NCBI GenBank assembly: GCA_964561455.1
Contig: CAZLPS010000008.1
Span: 28,583 to 92,582 of the forward strand
From: JABDGR01 sp964561455
GTDB lineage: Bacteria > Verrucomicrobiota > Verrucomicrobiia > Opitutales > JABDGR01
Length of the DNA: 64,000 bases
Reading direction: 5' to 3'
The first letter of the stretch is position 1; each line of letters starts with the position of its first letter. The notes beneath the pieces are model-generated. The model had not been told where the DNA came from. It saw only the letters and a list, made by a program, of their open reading frames with translations, and did no database searches. This document shows, piece by piece, positions 47,846 through 56,880 of this stretch. Made by a program: the position numbers and the translations under genes.

Positions 47846-48598
47846 TTACGGCAGACGGGTCATTTCCGCGCGGGCCAAATCGTACTCCGCGTAACTCTTA
47901 ATTCCCGTGTTGACGCATTTTCCAAACAAGTCGCGCGCACCGGGGCTGTCACCTTTCAACAGGCGGACCATGCCCGCATAGAAATAGGCTTCACATTGGC
48001 GCAGGGGGACGGTCTTCTCATCGCCAGCTGCGGCCGCATAGAGCAACGCCTCCTCGGTCATTTCCCCAATCAGAAAACGCCCCACGTTCTTCGACCATCC
48101 TTCCGGTGGTTCTTTCGCCACGGCCTCCACCAGCCCCGCTGGCGCAAGGTCGCGGTGCAGGCGGCTCAGGGTCAGCGCCAGTTGGAACCGGATGTTGTCC
48201 GCGCTTTCTCCGTCCGCCGGCGTCAGCGACAGGGCTTTGGTATAATCCGCAATCGCGCCGTCAAAATCCCCCTGCAGGTCCTTGAGCACGGCGCGCCGGT
48301 AGAATGCCAGGGAGTTGCTGCCATCGAGGCTGATGGCTTGATTGTAGTCCGCCATCGCGACGTCGCGCAGGTCTCGCTTTACCTCGGCCATGGCGCGGTT
48401 GAGGATGGCGAGAGCATTTTTGGGATCGGCCTCCAAAACTTGGTTGTAAACGGCAACGGCACCATCCAAGTCCCCTGCATCGCGCTTGGCGTTTCCCCGG
48501 TTAATATCGTCCGTCGCCGACGGCCCGGAAGAAAAGCACCCCGCAACGGCCAGCATCGCGAACGCCAGCAGTCCTTTGAATGAATGTCGCGAAACCAT
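47846..48598 (-). CDS. TPR lipoprotein
   Basis: A 250-residue lipoprotein from ATG 48598; the signal ends in VAGC (Cys near residue 21). Three tetratricopeptide repeats follow: NRGNAKRDAGDLDGAVAVYN, LNRAMAEVKRDLRDVAMADY and FYRRAVLKDLQGDFDGAIAD. A further helical part ends in a fourth TPR-like block, YFYAGMVRLLKGDSPGARDL. The layout resembles NlpI-type adaptors that bind periplasmic proteins, but no specific ortholog can be claimed. It is divergent from the LOG-family gene. Confidence 0.85.
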   Translation of the reverse strand: MVSRHSFKGLLAFAMLAVAGCFSSGPSATDDINRGNAKRDAGDLDGAVAVYNQVLEADPKNALAILNRAMAEVKRDLRDVAMADYNQAISLDGSNSLAFYRRAVLKDLQGDFDGAIADYTKALSLTPADGESADNIRFQLALTLSRLHRDLAPAGLVEAVAKEPPEGWSKNVGRFLIGEMTEEALLYAAAAGDEKTVPLRQCEAYFYAGMVRLLKGDSPGARDLFGKCVNTGIKSYAEYDLARAEMTRLP

Positions 48599-48835
48599 GG
48601 TAGTCCTTGATTTCAATCAGTTCCCCCCCTCCTGGCAAGCCATTTGGCGCATCTCCCTTTGGAAAGCGATTTCGCTAAATATGAATTTTAGTTCGGCATC
48701 CGTCCACCTTTCGCACCTTCCCGCCAAACCCAAGGATGGACTACGCCCCAAACTTAGTCATAATTCCAACTTCCCCCTCCCTGGCATTCAGCCTTTGGCC
48801 TTTTGTCCAATTCATCATTAAAGAGTTTTCCCTTC

Positions 48836-49699
48836 ATGCCCTCCGATACCCCTCATCTGCCCAGCGACGCACCCCCTTCCGGCTGGCCCCTCAAAGCCTA
48901 CGACAATCCCGCTTTCCTCAGCAGCCCCGAAGGGCGCCTCATCCGCGTCATGTGCGAAATGACCGAGCCCGGCGGCCGCCTGCGCCGCCAGCAGATTCAA
49001 AACACCCTCGTCTTTTTTGGCTCGGCCCGTTTGAAATCTCCCGAAGACGCCCAGAAAGACCTCGCGGCGGTGGAGGCGGAAATCCGCCTGAAGCCGGCGA
49101 TGAGCCGCGAACAAAAAATCCTGCTCGACCGCGCCCGCAAAAACGTCCTCTCCGCGCCCTATTACGACAAGGCCCGCGAGCTGGCCAAGGAGCTCACCCA
49201 GTGGTCCCAGTCCATCCCGGACCCCGCCCGGCGCTTTCCGGTCTGCACCGGCGGTGGCCCCGGTATCATGGAAGCGGCCAATCGCGGGGCAAACGAAGCT
49301 GGCGGCCCCAGCCTTGGCCTCGGCATCAGCCTCCCCCACGAGCAAAACATGAATCCCTACTGCACCCCGGAACTCTCCTTCGAATTTCACTATTTCTTTG
49401 TGCGCAAATACTGGTTCTTCTACCTCGCCAAGGCGCTCATCGCCTTCCCCGGCGGCTTCGGCACCCTCGATGAGTTGTTCGAAATTCTCACCCTCATCCA
49501 AACCCGCAAAACCAAAAAATACGTCCCGGTCGTCCTGTTCGGCTCCGAATTCTGGCGCCCCCTCATCAATTGGGACCACTTCATTGACTGGGGCGTCATC
49601 AGCGAGGAAGACATCGGCCTCTTCAAAATCTGCGACACCGTCCGCGAAGCCAGGGATTACCTCATCGGCGAATTGACCAAATATTACGTCGAACCGTAG
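48836..49699 (+). CDS. LOG-family (TIGR00730-type) Rossmann-fold protein
   Basis: From ATG 48836 the product is 287 residues. Hallmarks are VFFGSARL, CTGGGPGIMEAANRGA, and PGGFGTLDELFEILTL, the PGGxGTxxE motif of the LOG/lysine-decarboxylase-like family. Characterised members cleave cytokinin ribotides or nucleoside monophosphates, releasing ribose-5-phosphate. This is the longer form with an N-terminal extension (residues 1-65). The leader has no Shine-Dalgarno sequence (AAGAGTTTTCCCTTC). Confidence 0.88.
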   Translation: MPSDTPHLPSDAPPSGWPLKAYDNPAFLSSPEGRLIRVMCEMTEPGGRLRRQQIQNTLVFFGSARLKSPEDAQKDLAAVEAEIRLKPAMSREQKILLDRARKNVLSAPYYDKARELAKELTQWSQSIPDPARRFPVCTGGGPGIMEAANRGANEAGGPSLGLGISLPHEQNMNPYCTPELSFEFHYFFVRKYWFFYLAKALIAFPGGFGTLDELFEILTLIQTRKTKKYVPVVLFGSEFWRPLINWDHFIDWGVISEEDIGLFKICDTVREARDYLIGELTKYYVEP

Positions 49700-50069
49700 A
49701 AAATCTCGGAATCCGGGTGGGCCGTGTTGCGGAAATTGAGATTGGCGAACACAGATGGGCTCCGTTTTGATCGGGCTCCGCGGATGGGACGCCAGGCCGT
49801 GGTCGTGATTTTCCGGCAATTGCCGCCAATTTGTCGTGGAACGGAAGAAAGGAACTGGGCATAGTGCGAATAGTCGGGAACGTCCAAATTTTGACGCTCC
49901 ATGCTCCCTGCCGAAGGGAGGGGGCCCGGCGATAAAACTTGAAACTGGATATATCACGACATGTGGAACTGCGGCAACCACGGCGCGCCACCGCTTGGTT
50001 GCTTCAATCAAACAAAAAATGGCCCAAGCCAAACTTGCCATCGTCTCTGGCCGGAGCTATTTTATCCTC
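49700..50069. other. Intergenic region before the ModE-like gene
   Basis: This 370-base gap holds nothing I can name. Open frames on the minus strand (49684-49902) and a plus-strand extension of the ModE-like frame to 49836 give sequence without family resemblance. GGATATATCACG at 49943-49954 is weakly reminiscent of a ModE site but too short to call. Confidence 0.4.
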
Positions 50070-50429
50070 ATGAAAAAGCCGCTGGTGGTGGTCATCGAGC
50101 CCCGAATTCGCATCACTTGCGGCCGGCGTTTTGCGTTCGGGCCGGGCCAGGCGCAATTACTGGAAAACATTGCGCAGGCCGGTTCGATCGCCGCCGCCGC
50201 CAAGGCCATGCGCATGTCCTACATGCGGGCCTGGATGCTGGTGAAGCGGATGAACCACGGCTTTACCGAGCCCTTGGTGGCCACGATTCGGGGCGGCGGT
50301 CAGCGGGGCGGCGCCCAATTGACCGCAACGGGCGGCAAGGTGCTCCGCCTTTACCGGGAAATTGAACTTCAAGGCCGAAGAGCGGCTCGCTCCAGCCAGC
50401 AAAACCTCGCGGCGTTGCTGCGCCACTAA
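50070..50429 (+). CDS. ModE N-terminal-type winged-helix regulator
   Basis: A 119-residue protein from ATG 50070. It has the ModE/LysR-type winged helix: GPGQAQLLENIAQAGSIAAA, then AKAMRMSYMRAWMLVKRMN as recognition helix, and the wing GGGQRGGAQLTATGGKVLRL. Only the DNA-binding domain is present; the TOBE/molybdate-binding domain of full ModE is absent, as in many short homologs. No molybdate transporter lies next to it in this window. A decayed IS element begins about 220 bases downstream, so a downstream partner may have been separated. Confidence 0.8.
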   Translation: MKKPLVVVIEPRIRITCGRRFAFGPGQAQLLENIAQAGSIAAAAKAMRMSYMRAWMLVKRMNHGFTEPLVATIRGGGQRGGAQLTATGGKVLRLYREIELQGRRAARSSQQNLAALLRH

Positions 50430-50645
50430 TCCCAAGGCAGGGAAGCCCGAAGCGGGTCAGAAGACTTGGTGTCAGCGGCCCATGCCGGGGCGGGAAATTC
50501 GTCACCCATCGGTCGCCCAATGGCTGGACGATTGGACTGCCGTGACGACTGCCGACTACCGCAAGGTTAATTTCACGCTCGAGGAATACACCTCCACCAC
50601 GGTTATCAAGCCCATTGAACGCTCTATTCCCAGGAGTCAATTTGG
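50430..50645. other. Left flank of the IS element
   Basis: An unassigned 216-base stretch between the ModE-like gene and the IS. A plus-strand frame (50362-50649) crosses it and encodes DYRKVNFTLEEYTSTTVIKP, which I do not recognise. It could be the end of a gene cut by the IS, but the right flank does not continue it in any obvious way. Confidence 0.35.
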
Positions 50646-50649
50646 CTAG

Positions 50650-50663
50650 GAGCCTGTCGGTCT
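50650..50663 (+). repeat. IS left terminal inverted repeat
   Basis: GAGCCTGTCGGTCT, exactly complementary to 52193-52206. CTAG precedes it. Confidence 0.9.
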
Positions 50664-50690
50664 TTGGCCGGGAAGCTGCTGTAGGGAAGC

Positions 50691-52059
50691 ATGGCTGAAA
50701 ACTACGTGAACATTGACCGAAAAACGCCGCTGCTTTTGCCTGTGGATCTGCGGGAGTGGGTGCCCGACGAACATATTGTGCATTTTATCCTGGAGGCGCT
50801 GGAGGAAGTGCCGCTCTCGGGAGCCATCGTGAATGTGCGCGGCAGTGGCAGTGCGCAATACCCGCCGCGGATGCTGCTGGGGCTGCTTATTTATGGGTAC
50901 GCGACTGGGCGGTTCAGTTCGCGGGGGATCGAGCGGGCGACGCATGACGATGTGGCGATGCGCTACCTGGCCGCCGACACCCATCCCGACCACGATACGA
51001 TTTGCACGTTTCGGAACCGCAACGCGGCCTTGATCCAGGCGGCCTTTGTGCGGGTGTTGGAGTTGGCCAAGGAACTGGGGGTACTCAAAGTCGGCACGGT
51101 CAGCGTCGACGGGACCAAGGTGCTGGCCAACGCCAGCAAGCACAAGGCCGTCTTCCATGCGCGCGCCGGAGAGCAGATTGCACTGTTGGAAGCGGAAGTG
51201 GCGACGCTGCTGGAGCGGGCCGCGCAAGCCGACAGTGTCCCGTTGGCCAAGGGGCTGACACTGGAGGGCGAGTTGGCCCTGCGGCAAAGGCGACTGGCCA
51301 AATTGGGCGCGGCTCGCGCCGTCATCGAAGAACGGGTCAAGGCGCGCGCGGCCGTCGCCCAGCAAGAGCACGCGGAGAAGCTGGCTGAGCGCGCCGCGCG
51401 CCAAGCCCGCGGCGACCGGGTGGGTCGGCCCCCGTCCCCGCCGGACGACACTCCCACGGGCAAGGAACAATTCAACTTTACCGATCCGCAGAGCCGCATC
51501 ATGAAGGTCGGCAACGGTCGCCACTTCGCGCAATGCTACAACGCCCAAGCCGGGGTGGACGCCGTGCCCGGTGGCAACCGCCTGATCGTTGGGGCGCGGG
51601 TCAGTGCCACGCCCAACGACAAGCAGCAACATCGTCCCCACGGTGCAAGCGGTGACGGCCATGGTCGGCGCGCCCACGGTAATATTGGCGGATAGCGGTT
51701 ATTACAGTTAAAAGGCGGTCGCCCAAGTGGAGCAAAACCAGCCAACCCAAGTTTACGCCGCGATCAAACGCCAACCGCATCATCGCACCCTGGCCGACTT
51801 GGCCCCGCCGAGTGAGCCGGCCCCGCTGCCGCTGACCGCGACCGCCAGCGAACGCATGCACCACCGCGTGTCCCGACCCGAGGGGCGCGCGCTCTACCGC
51901 TTGCGCAAGGAAACCATCGAGCCGGTCTTTGGCATCATCAAAGAAGCCATGGGCTTCCGGCGCTTCAGCCTGCGCGGTCTGCCCAAAGTGTCGCTGGAAT
52001 GGAACCTCGTGTGCCTAACCTACAACCTGCGCCGCCTGTTTATCCTCCAAAATGCCTAA
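50691..52059 (+). pseudogene. IS1182-family DDE transposase, frameshifted and with a stop
   Basis: The N-terminal part (50691 onward) reads LPVDLREWVPDEHIVHFILE, PRMLLGLLIYGYATG and VSVDGTKVLANASKHK (first catalytic Asp), typical of IS1182/IS1380-like transposases with an inserted coiled region. Near 51615-51630 the frame shifts; the +1 frame continues with NIVPTVQAVTAMVGAP and ILADSGYYS (second Asp), then a TAA at about 51709 where Glu is expected. The frame goes on to ETIEPVFGIIKEAMGFRRFS (catalytic Glu) and ends at 52059. The element is therefore unlikely to move on its own. Confidence 0.88.
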
Positions 52060-52192
52060 ATCACACCGCAAACCGCCGTTTTGACCTGTCACAACCCGGT
52101 ACTCATCGATTCCCTCGACGTCAGGTACCAGACGCCGCAAAAAACCGGCGGCACAAGGCCTTCGCCACTTCTTGGATTGACGGAAAAAAGTC

Positions 52193-52206
52193 AGACCGAC
52201 AGGCTC
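52193..52206 (-). repeat. IS right terminal inverted repeat
   Basis: AGACCGACAGGCTC, the exact complement of the left end. CTAG follows it. Confidence 0.9.
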
Positions 52207-52390
52207 CTAGGGTGACAAGGGCGCGAAAAACCAGCGCCTCGGTTTTGCTGCCCGGCAGCACGGATTGTTCAGGGATGGAAAATCGGCATTGGCAACCGCC
52301 TCCATGCCCACGCCCCCCATTTCCCATTAGCCCCAAACGACTAAGGACGATTCGTCCCAATTCCCTTGCTCCCTGCATCGGGCCCGACAG

Positions 52391-53485
52391 CTAATAATTA
52401 AAAATATAGGCCACGCGCAGCTCCCAACCGTACGGTCGCGGATGGCTGACCGGCAGATCCACCCCGGCCATGACCACCTGGCCGTGCCCCAGGCCCGTGC
52501 GGAAACCCGGCGTCAGCGTGATCACCGTTTTGCCGCTGTTGCTGCCGCTCAAATCCGTCTGCCCGTAAATTTCGGCAAACGTCGTAAAGTTCGGCAAAGC
52601 GGCGGTGGGCTCCGTCCAGGTCTTGGCCAGGGAAACATCATAAGCCGTGTCCGTCTCTTTGGAACCAATGATATGCGGCCCGACATAACTGTCACCTTGC
52701 AGACTAAAGTAAAGGCCCATCCGAGTCCATCCCCAGGGCGTCAGGTCTTCCCAGCCGGCCAGCGCATAAGTGACCGTGGTCAGGTCATTGCCGATATTTT
52801 TGGCTGGAGAAATGACCTTCAAATTCATCGCGTAAGAAGAACCCGGGATGTCAACCAACAGGAGCCGTCCAGCCAGGGCGAAGTTGGCAGCGTCAAAATC
52901 GCGATACCCCCGCGTATTGAGCCACTCGTCATAAACCGTGGCCGTAATCATGACCCGGCGATTAAAACTTCGGGCGGCCTGGACGTCGAACAGGTCCACT
53001 GTGCGGTTCTTGGTGCTGTTGAGGTCTTGCTGGGTGAGAAAATCCGCCCGAACATCCTGGGCCAGGAAATTGGTCTGCACGCGGAGCAGCGCCATGTCCG
53101 GGGCGCCGCCCGGGACTTGCCGCTTGATCCAGGTTTGGTCCCAACCGTCGGTGAACAAGTTGGCCAGCGTCAGATTCGGCAAGTTTTCTGCGGATGCCTT
53201 CTGCGCCTGCAGTGGGCGGCAGATTAAGGTCAACGAAAGCACCAAAACCAGCAGACGCGCGACTGGGACGAAGACGCCCCGCCCCCGGCAGGCAGATTGG
53301 ACTGGGGCGGGCAAGATCGCAGAGTGGCCGAGAGCGGCGTAAGAGGAAGAGAGAGCTTTAATCGCCGTGGAGAACAAACGAAAACCATAAGGCAGGCAAA
53401 TAAATATGGCCGCCGCCACCAGGGCCGGGGAGACGGGAGCGGGAGAGGAACGTTGAACAACGAACATCGAACATTGAACGTCCAA
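52391..53485 (-). CDS. Outer-membrane beta-barrel protein, start uncertain
   Basis: The open frame gives 364 residues, but the first about 75 look like a translated leader (the region is a word-like repeat tract). The true start is probably a GTG or TTG close to the signal peptide VARLLVLVLSLTLICRPLQAQ. The mature part is about 270 residues of alternating strands with aromatic belts (TTVTYALAGWEDLTPWGWTR, GLYFSLQGDSYVGP, NFTTFAEIYGQTDLSG) and ends WELRVAYIFNY. The terminal aromatic fits recognition by the barrel-assembly machinery. It resembles MetA-pathway/transporter-type barrels common in this phylum; the cargo is unknown. Confidence 0.7.
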   Translation of the reverse strand: MDVQCSMFVVQRSSPAPVSPALVAAAIFICLPYGFRLFSTAIKALSSSYAALGHSAILPAPVQSACRGRGVFVPVARLLVLVLSLTLICRPLQAQKASAENLPNLTLANLFTDGWDQTWIKRQVPGGAPDMALLRVQTNFLAQDVRADFLTQQDLNSTKNRTVDLFDVQAARSFNRRVMITATVYDEWLNTRGYRDFDAANFALAGRLLLVDIPGSSYAMNLKVISPAKNIGNDLTTVTYALAGWEDLTPWGWTRMGLYFSLQGDSYVGPHIIGSKETDTAYDVSLAKTWTEPTAALPNFTTFAEIYGQTDLSGSNSGKTVITLTPGFRTGLGHGQVVMAGVDLPVSHPRPYGWELRVAYIFNY

Positions 53486-53608
53486 ATTAAGAAGTTGGAG
53501 GTTGAAATTTGGAATGGGACGGGAGTTTTTCGGGGGTAGCCTGCGGCGGGTGAAGTGCTGGATTCAGTCAGGAGCTAGGAGATGGGAGACAGGAGTCAGG
53601 AGACAGGA
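53451..53608. repeat. GAACATCGAACATTGAACG and GGAGACAGGAG repeat tracts
   Basis: Two word-like tracts lie in the divergent spacer: 53451-53481 with staggered GAACAAC/GAACATC/GAACATT units, and 53568-53608 with GGAGNNAGGAG-type units. The first overlaps the possible 5' end of the outer-membrane barrel frame. Confidence 0.65.
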
Positions 53609-53902
53609 TACTGGGGCGGCATTCTAACTTCCAAATTCCAGATCCTGGTTTCTGCTCTTTGGCGATCTTAGCACAGATGGATTATAAAAGCGATGGCACC
53701 GCGTTGGTTGCGTTTGCCGGTACGGGAGAAAATTTGGAAAAGTTTCATGAAAGAGCAATTTTTTCCATGAGATTTTTGAGATTTGCGAAAAGGGTCGTCA
53801 CATAATCGTGACATAATCGTAACTCTGTCACAATTGGCGCGATAAGGGGAAGAGGCGCGGCAACGGGCATTTTTCCCACGATACATTTTTTTAGGAAACC
53901 CA
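53486..53902. other. Divergent intergenic region
   Basis: A 417-base spacer between the outer-membrane barrel gene (minus) and the MFS gene (plus). Besides the GGAGACAGGAG tract, it holds a GTGACATAATCGTAACT block near 53806-53823 in which TCGT(C/G)ACATAATCGT recurs (53788-53819), a possible operator by repetition alone. AGGA at 53893-53896 is the MFS ribosome site. Confidence 0.4.
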
Positions 53903-55330
53903 TTGCGTCAAAAATCTCCAACCAGCGGCGGCGTTCCGCCCGCCCACGACCCGTACGTCTCCCTGAGGGAGCGGAACTTTCGCTTTTTCCTCTGCGGAAA
54001 TGCGCTGTCAACCGTCGGCATGCAGATGCTGTCGCTGGCGGTCAGTTGGGAACTTTACAACACCACCCATTCCAAAACGGTCCTGGGATTGGTCAGCATA
54101 ATCCAAGTAGTACCGTTTCTATTTCTGGCGATTCCCACCGGGCACCTGGCCGACCTGTTCAATCGCAAGTTTATCATCCTGATTGACCAACTGCTACTGA
54201 CTTTCTCCGCCGCCACTTTGGGTTTCGCCTCCCTCGGGCGGGGGTCCATTCCGGATTGGCCGGTGGTGCACTGGGTAAACAGCCTGCTGTCCGGGCTGGC
54301 CGGATACTTCCATGAAACCGGTTGCGATTTCACCGCCCGGCACGTGCCATTCATGCTCGGGTTGCTGTTGGTCAACGCGGTTATTCGAACCGTCAATCAA
54401 CCCGCCAAACAGGCGTTTCTGCCCCAACTGGTGCCCGCGAAGGCGTTTCCGAACGCCGTCATGTGGAATGCCGCCATGTACCAGAACTCGGTGATTGCGG
54501 GCATGATGCTCGGTGGCCTGATCCTGGCCTGGCTGCAATCTCATGCGTCCACCCGCGCCTCGAGTTATGCGGCGGTTTACTTCATCACGGCCGCCTGCCA
54601 GCTTGCCCAATGGATTTTCTTCCTCCCCATCCAATCGCTACCAGCGGCCCCGGTTCGCGAGCCCATCACCCTGAGGTCTTTGAATGCGGGCATTCGATTC
54701 GTCTGGCATACTGACGTCATACTGGCGGCGATTACCCTGGACCTCTTCGGCGTGCTGTTTGGCGGGGCGACCGCCCTCCTGCCGGTCTTCGCGAAGGACA
54801 TTCTTGGGTGCGGTGTTCTGGGCCTTGGATTTCTGCGCGCTGCGCCCTCCGTCGGTGCCGCGATTGTTCCCGTCCTGCTGGCCTATCTGCCGCCCATCAA
54901 AAATAGTGGTCGCGCACTTTTGATCACCGTGGCCGGCTTTGGCTTCGCGACCATCGGCTTCGGTCTCTCGAAGAGTTTTTATCTTTCTCTGGCTTGTCTC
55001 TTTTTCGTGGGCTTTTGCGACATCATTTCCGCCATTATCCGCAACACCCTCGTGCAGATGCTTACGCCGGACGACCTGCGCGGGCGGGTTACGGCGGTCA
55101 AATCTGTTTTTAGCACTTCGTCCAACCAACTTGGCGAGGCTGAGTCGTGTTTTATTGCCCTGCTATTCGGCCCGGTGGTCTCGGTGGTCAGCGGTGGCTT
55201 GGGCACCATCCTCGTCGTGGCGGCGGTTGCCGCCGCGTGGCCGCGATTGCGCAAGGTTGGCGCGCTCCATGATTGCCAGGCGCCCGCTGAACCCCAATCG
55301 GTTCAGGAGCCCATCCGTAACGTTGCCTGA
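53903..55330 (+). CDS. Major facilitator transporter, MFS_3/EntS-like
   Basis: A 475-residue protein starting with TTG at 53903, six bases after AGGA, one of the few recognisable Shine-Dalgarno sites here. About twelve membrane segments follow RERNFRFFLCGNALSTVGMQ. The loop 2-3 motif is IPTGHLADLFNRKF. An inserted extramembrane segment (about residues 110-150, GRGSIPDWPVVHWVNSLLSG) is longer than usual. The C-terminal half has GGATALLPVFAKDILG and VQMLTPDDLRGRVTAVKSVF. This arrangement is typical of MFS_3 exporters such as EntS. The cargo is unknown. Confidence 0.85.
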   Translation: MRQKSPTSGGVPPAHDPYVSLRERNFRFFLCGNALSTVGMQMLSLAVSWELYNTTHSKTVLGLVSIIQVVPFLFLAIPTGHLADLFNRKFIILIDQLLLTFSAATLGFASLGRGSIPDWPVVHWVNSLLSGLAGYFHETGCDFTARHVPFMLGLLLVNAVIRTVNQPAKQAFLPQLVPAKAFPNAVMWNAAMYQNSVIAGMMLGGLILAWLQSHASTRASSYAAVYFITAACQLAQWIFFLPIQSLPAAPVREPITLRSLNAGIRFVWHTDVILAAITLDLFGVLFGGATALLPVFAKDILGCGVLGLGFLRAAPSVGAAIVPVLLAYLPPIKNSGRALLITVAGFGFATIGFGLSKSFYLSLACLFFVGFCDIISAIIRNTLVQMLTPDDLRGRVTAVKSVFSTSSNQLGEAESCFIALLFGPVVSVVSGGLGTILVVAAVAAAWPRLRKVGALHDCQAPAEPQSVQEPIRNVA

Positions 55331-55400
55331 CTGGCCGGGCCTTTCGCCCTGCTTCGTCCATCGGCCGGGTCCGAATCGTTCTCCGGCAATTGATTCGGGC

Positions 55401-55438
55401 AAAAAAAAACCGCCCGGTGGCGCGAGGCCACCGGGCGG
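55401..55438 (-). terminator. Intrinsic terminator of the phosphate-porin gene
   Basis: Arms CCGCCCGGTGGC (55410-55421) and its exact complement (55427-55438) enclose a 5-base loop. On the minus strand the hairpin is followed by nine U residues (A9 at 55401-55409). It lies 35 bases past the porin stop. Confidence 0.92.
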
Positions 55439-55472
55439 CGAAACCAGATAACTGCATCAAGCTTTACGACGC

Positions 55473-56855
55473 TTAGAAGTTCAGCTGCATGCGGGCGCGA
55501 ATCGCGCTCACTTCGGCGCGGGGGCCAGTGAGGTTGGCGGTGTTGATCGCGCCAATTGCTGACGTGGACCGGTTGCTGAATTCGGAGTATTCGTAGCCGA
55601 GCATGAACTTGACGGCGTTCTTCATGATATACCAGTTCACGCCGACATAGAATTGCTGGGCGTCATTGAACAAAACGCCACCGGTGGTGACATTGTTTCC
55701 GTTACGCACAACGGAACTGATCCCCGTGCCGCGGCCATCCGTATTGAGGATGCCGTACTTGAGCACGAGTTCCCATTCGTCGGTAAACTTATACGACGGC
55801 GTAATGGTGAAGCCCATGGGCTCGGCGCGGCTATAACCGCTCAAAGCACTGAAGCGGCCATTGTCAATGAAGGCTTGCGCGAACTCGGCGTCGATTTGGA
55901 GAGCCTTGTTCCACGTCAAACGCAGGTAGGGGTTATAGCCCCACATGGTATTGGCCTGGTTGCCGGGAGCCGGCACGCCCGCGGCGCCATTGACGCTGTT
56001 GCCGTCCGGCGAAATGCCATAGTTGATGCCCACGGTGTAGGTGAGGTTCTCGTCGGATTGGTTGTCATATCCGGCATAGAGCCACGCACCGAACTTGTCC
56101 AAGCCGCCGACGGCCGTGTAGCCGCTGGAGTTCTGGATGCCGGTCGTGAAGGCGCCGCCGTAGATGAGGTTGTTCTTCTTGTCGTCGCCCAACTGGAACT
56201 TGCCATCATAGAATACGCCGTTGTGGCGATTGGCGAAGCCGAGCCGTCCGTTATTATTGGCCGTGTAAGCTTCGTCAAAGTAACGACTCATCATCGAACG
56301 CTCGACGGTCTTCACTTCGGCGGAAGACGTGAATTCTTCCTGCATGAAGTGCACCTTTTGGTAACCGACGGTCGCCAGGCCATTAAAGTCATCAAATTTC
56401 TTGGTGATGATGAGCTTTTCGAACAAGTTCTGGGCCGCGTTACCGCCGCCAGCCTGCGTGCCAGTCGGAGCCTGGGCACCCGCCGCGAAGTCAAAGAGGA
56501 TTTCCCCACCCCAGCCGTTGCCCATGTCGAGCACGGCTCCCAAATAGGCACGGCGGATGAAGAATTGATCTTCTGCCGCAGGATTGAAGTTGCCCGCTCC
56601 TTTGTCGCTCGTGGAGACCGAGTCAAACTGCGACTGGACCATGCCTTCGATTTTTATGCCTTTGACATTTGCGGTGTCTTTGGCGGTGGCGGAAACGGCG
56701 GAGGTCTTGGCGAGGGTGGCGGCTTCGTCGGCGGTGATGACATTCTTCTTCACCAGCAGGTCGAGCGTAGCCTTGTCCTGCGCTTGCGCTGACAGGCTGC
56801 CGAGAGCGGCGAGGCCTGCCAGGAGGCTGAGCATTTTCAAGGAATGATTATTCAT
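55473..56855 (-). CDS. Phosphate-selective porin (OprO/OprP family)
   Basis: A 460-residue outer-membrane protein. The signal peptide is MNNHSLKMLSLLAGLAALGS to AQAQ. A short periplasmic helix (KATLDLLVKKNVITADEAAT) precedes the barrel, as in OprO/P-type porins. Barrel strands include VKGIKIEGMVQSQFD, DQFFIRRAYLGAVLDMGNGW, YQKVHFMQEEFTSS and YFDEAYTANNNGRLGFA, and it ends IRARMQLNF with a terminal Phe. It probably lets phosphate or polyphosphate through the outer membrane. A Pho-box-like array and a leader hairpin precede it and a strong terminator follows. The DUF47/PiT genes lie divergently beside it. Confidence 0.9.
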   Translation of the reverse strand: MNNHSLKMLSLLAGLAALGSLSAQAQDKATLDLLVKKNVITADEAATLAKTSAVSATAKDTANVKGIKIEGMVQSQFDSVSTSDKGAGNFNPAAEDQFFIRRAYLGAVLDMGNGWGGEILFDFAAGAQAPTGTQAGGGNAAQNLFEKLIITKKFDDFNGLATVGYQKVHFMQEEFTSSAEVKTVERSMMSRYFDEAYTANNNGRLGFANRHNGVFYDGKFQLGDDKKNNLIYGGAFTTGIQNSSGYTAVGGLDKFGAWLYAGYDNQSDENLTYTVGINYGISPDGNSVNGAAGVPAPGNQANTMWGYNPYLRLTWNKALQIDAEFAQAFIDNGRFSALSGYSRAEPMGFTITPSYKFTDEWELVLKYGILNTDGRGTGISSVVRNGNNVTTGGVLFNDAQQFYVGVNWYIMKNAVKFMLGYEYSEFSNRSTSAIGAINTANLTGPRAEVSAIRARMQLNF

Positions 56856-56880
56856 GAGGTTCAGGTTTTCTTAGGTTGAA

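Larger units (their letters stand above)
50646..52210 (+). mobile_element. IS1182-like insertion sequence, decayed
   Basis: A 1,557-base element (50650-52206) bounded by 14-base perfect terminal inverted repeats GAGCCTGTCGGTCT (50650-50663, complement at 52193-52206). Both ends are flanked by CTAG (50646-50649 and 52207-52210), either a 4-base target duplication or a palindromic target. It holds one transposase gene with a frameshift and a nonsense codon, and 130 bases of non-coding sequence before the right end. Confidence 0.88.

Noticed and set aside
49684..49902. Minus-strand 72-codon frame ending ANLNFRNTAHPDSEIFYG
   Set aside because: The end looks protein-like, but the rest has no family, and it overlaps the LOG gene end; no start signal was found.
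50362..50649. Plus-strand 95-codon frame reaching the IS edge as a gene cut by the insertion
   Set aside because: It overlaps the ModE-like gene in another frame, and the right flank does not continue it.
53571..53608. GGAGACAGGAG tract as a CRISPR-like array
   Set aside because: Units are short, imperfect and without spacers; it is a simple repeat.
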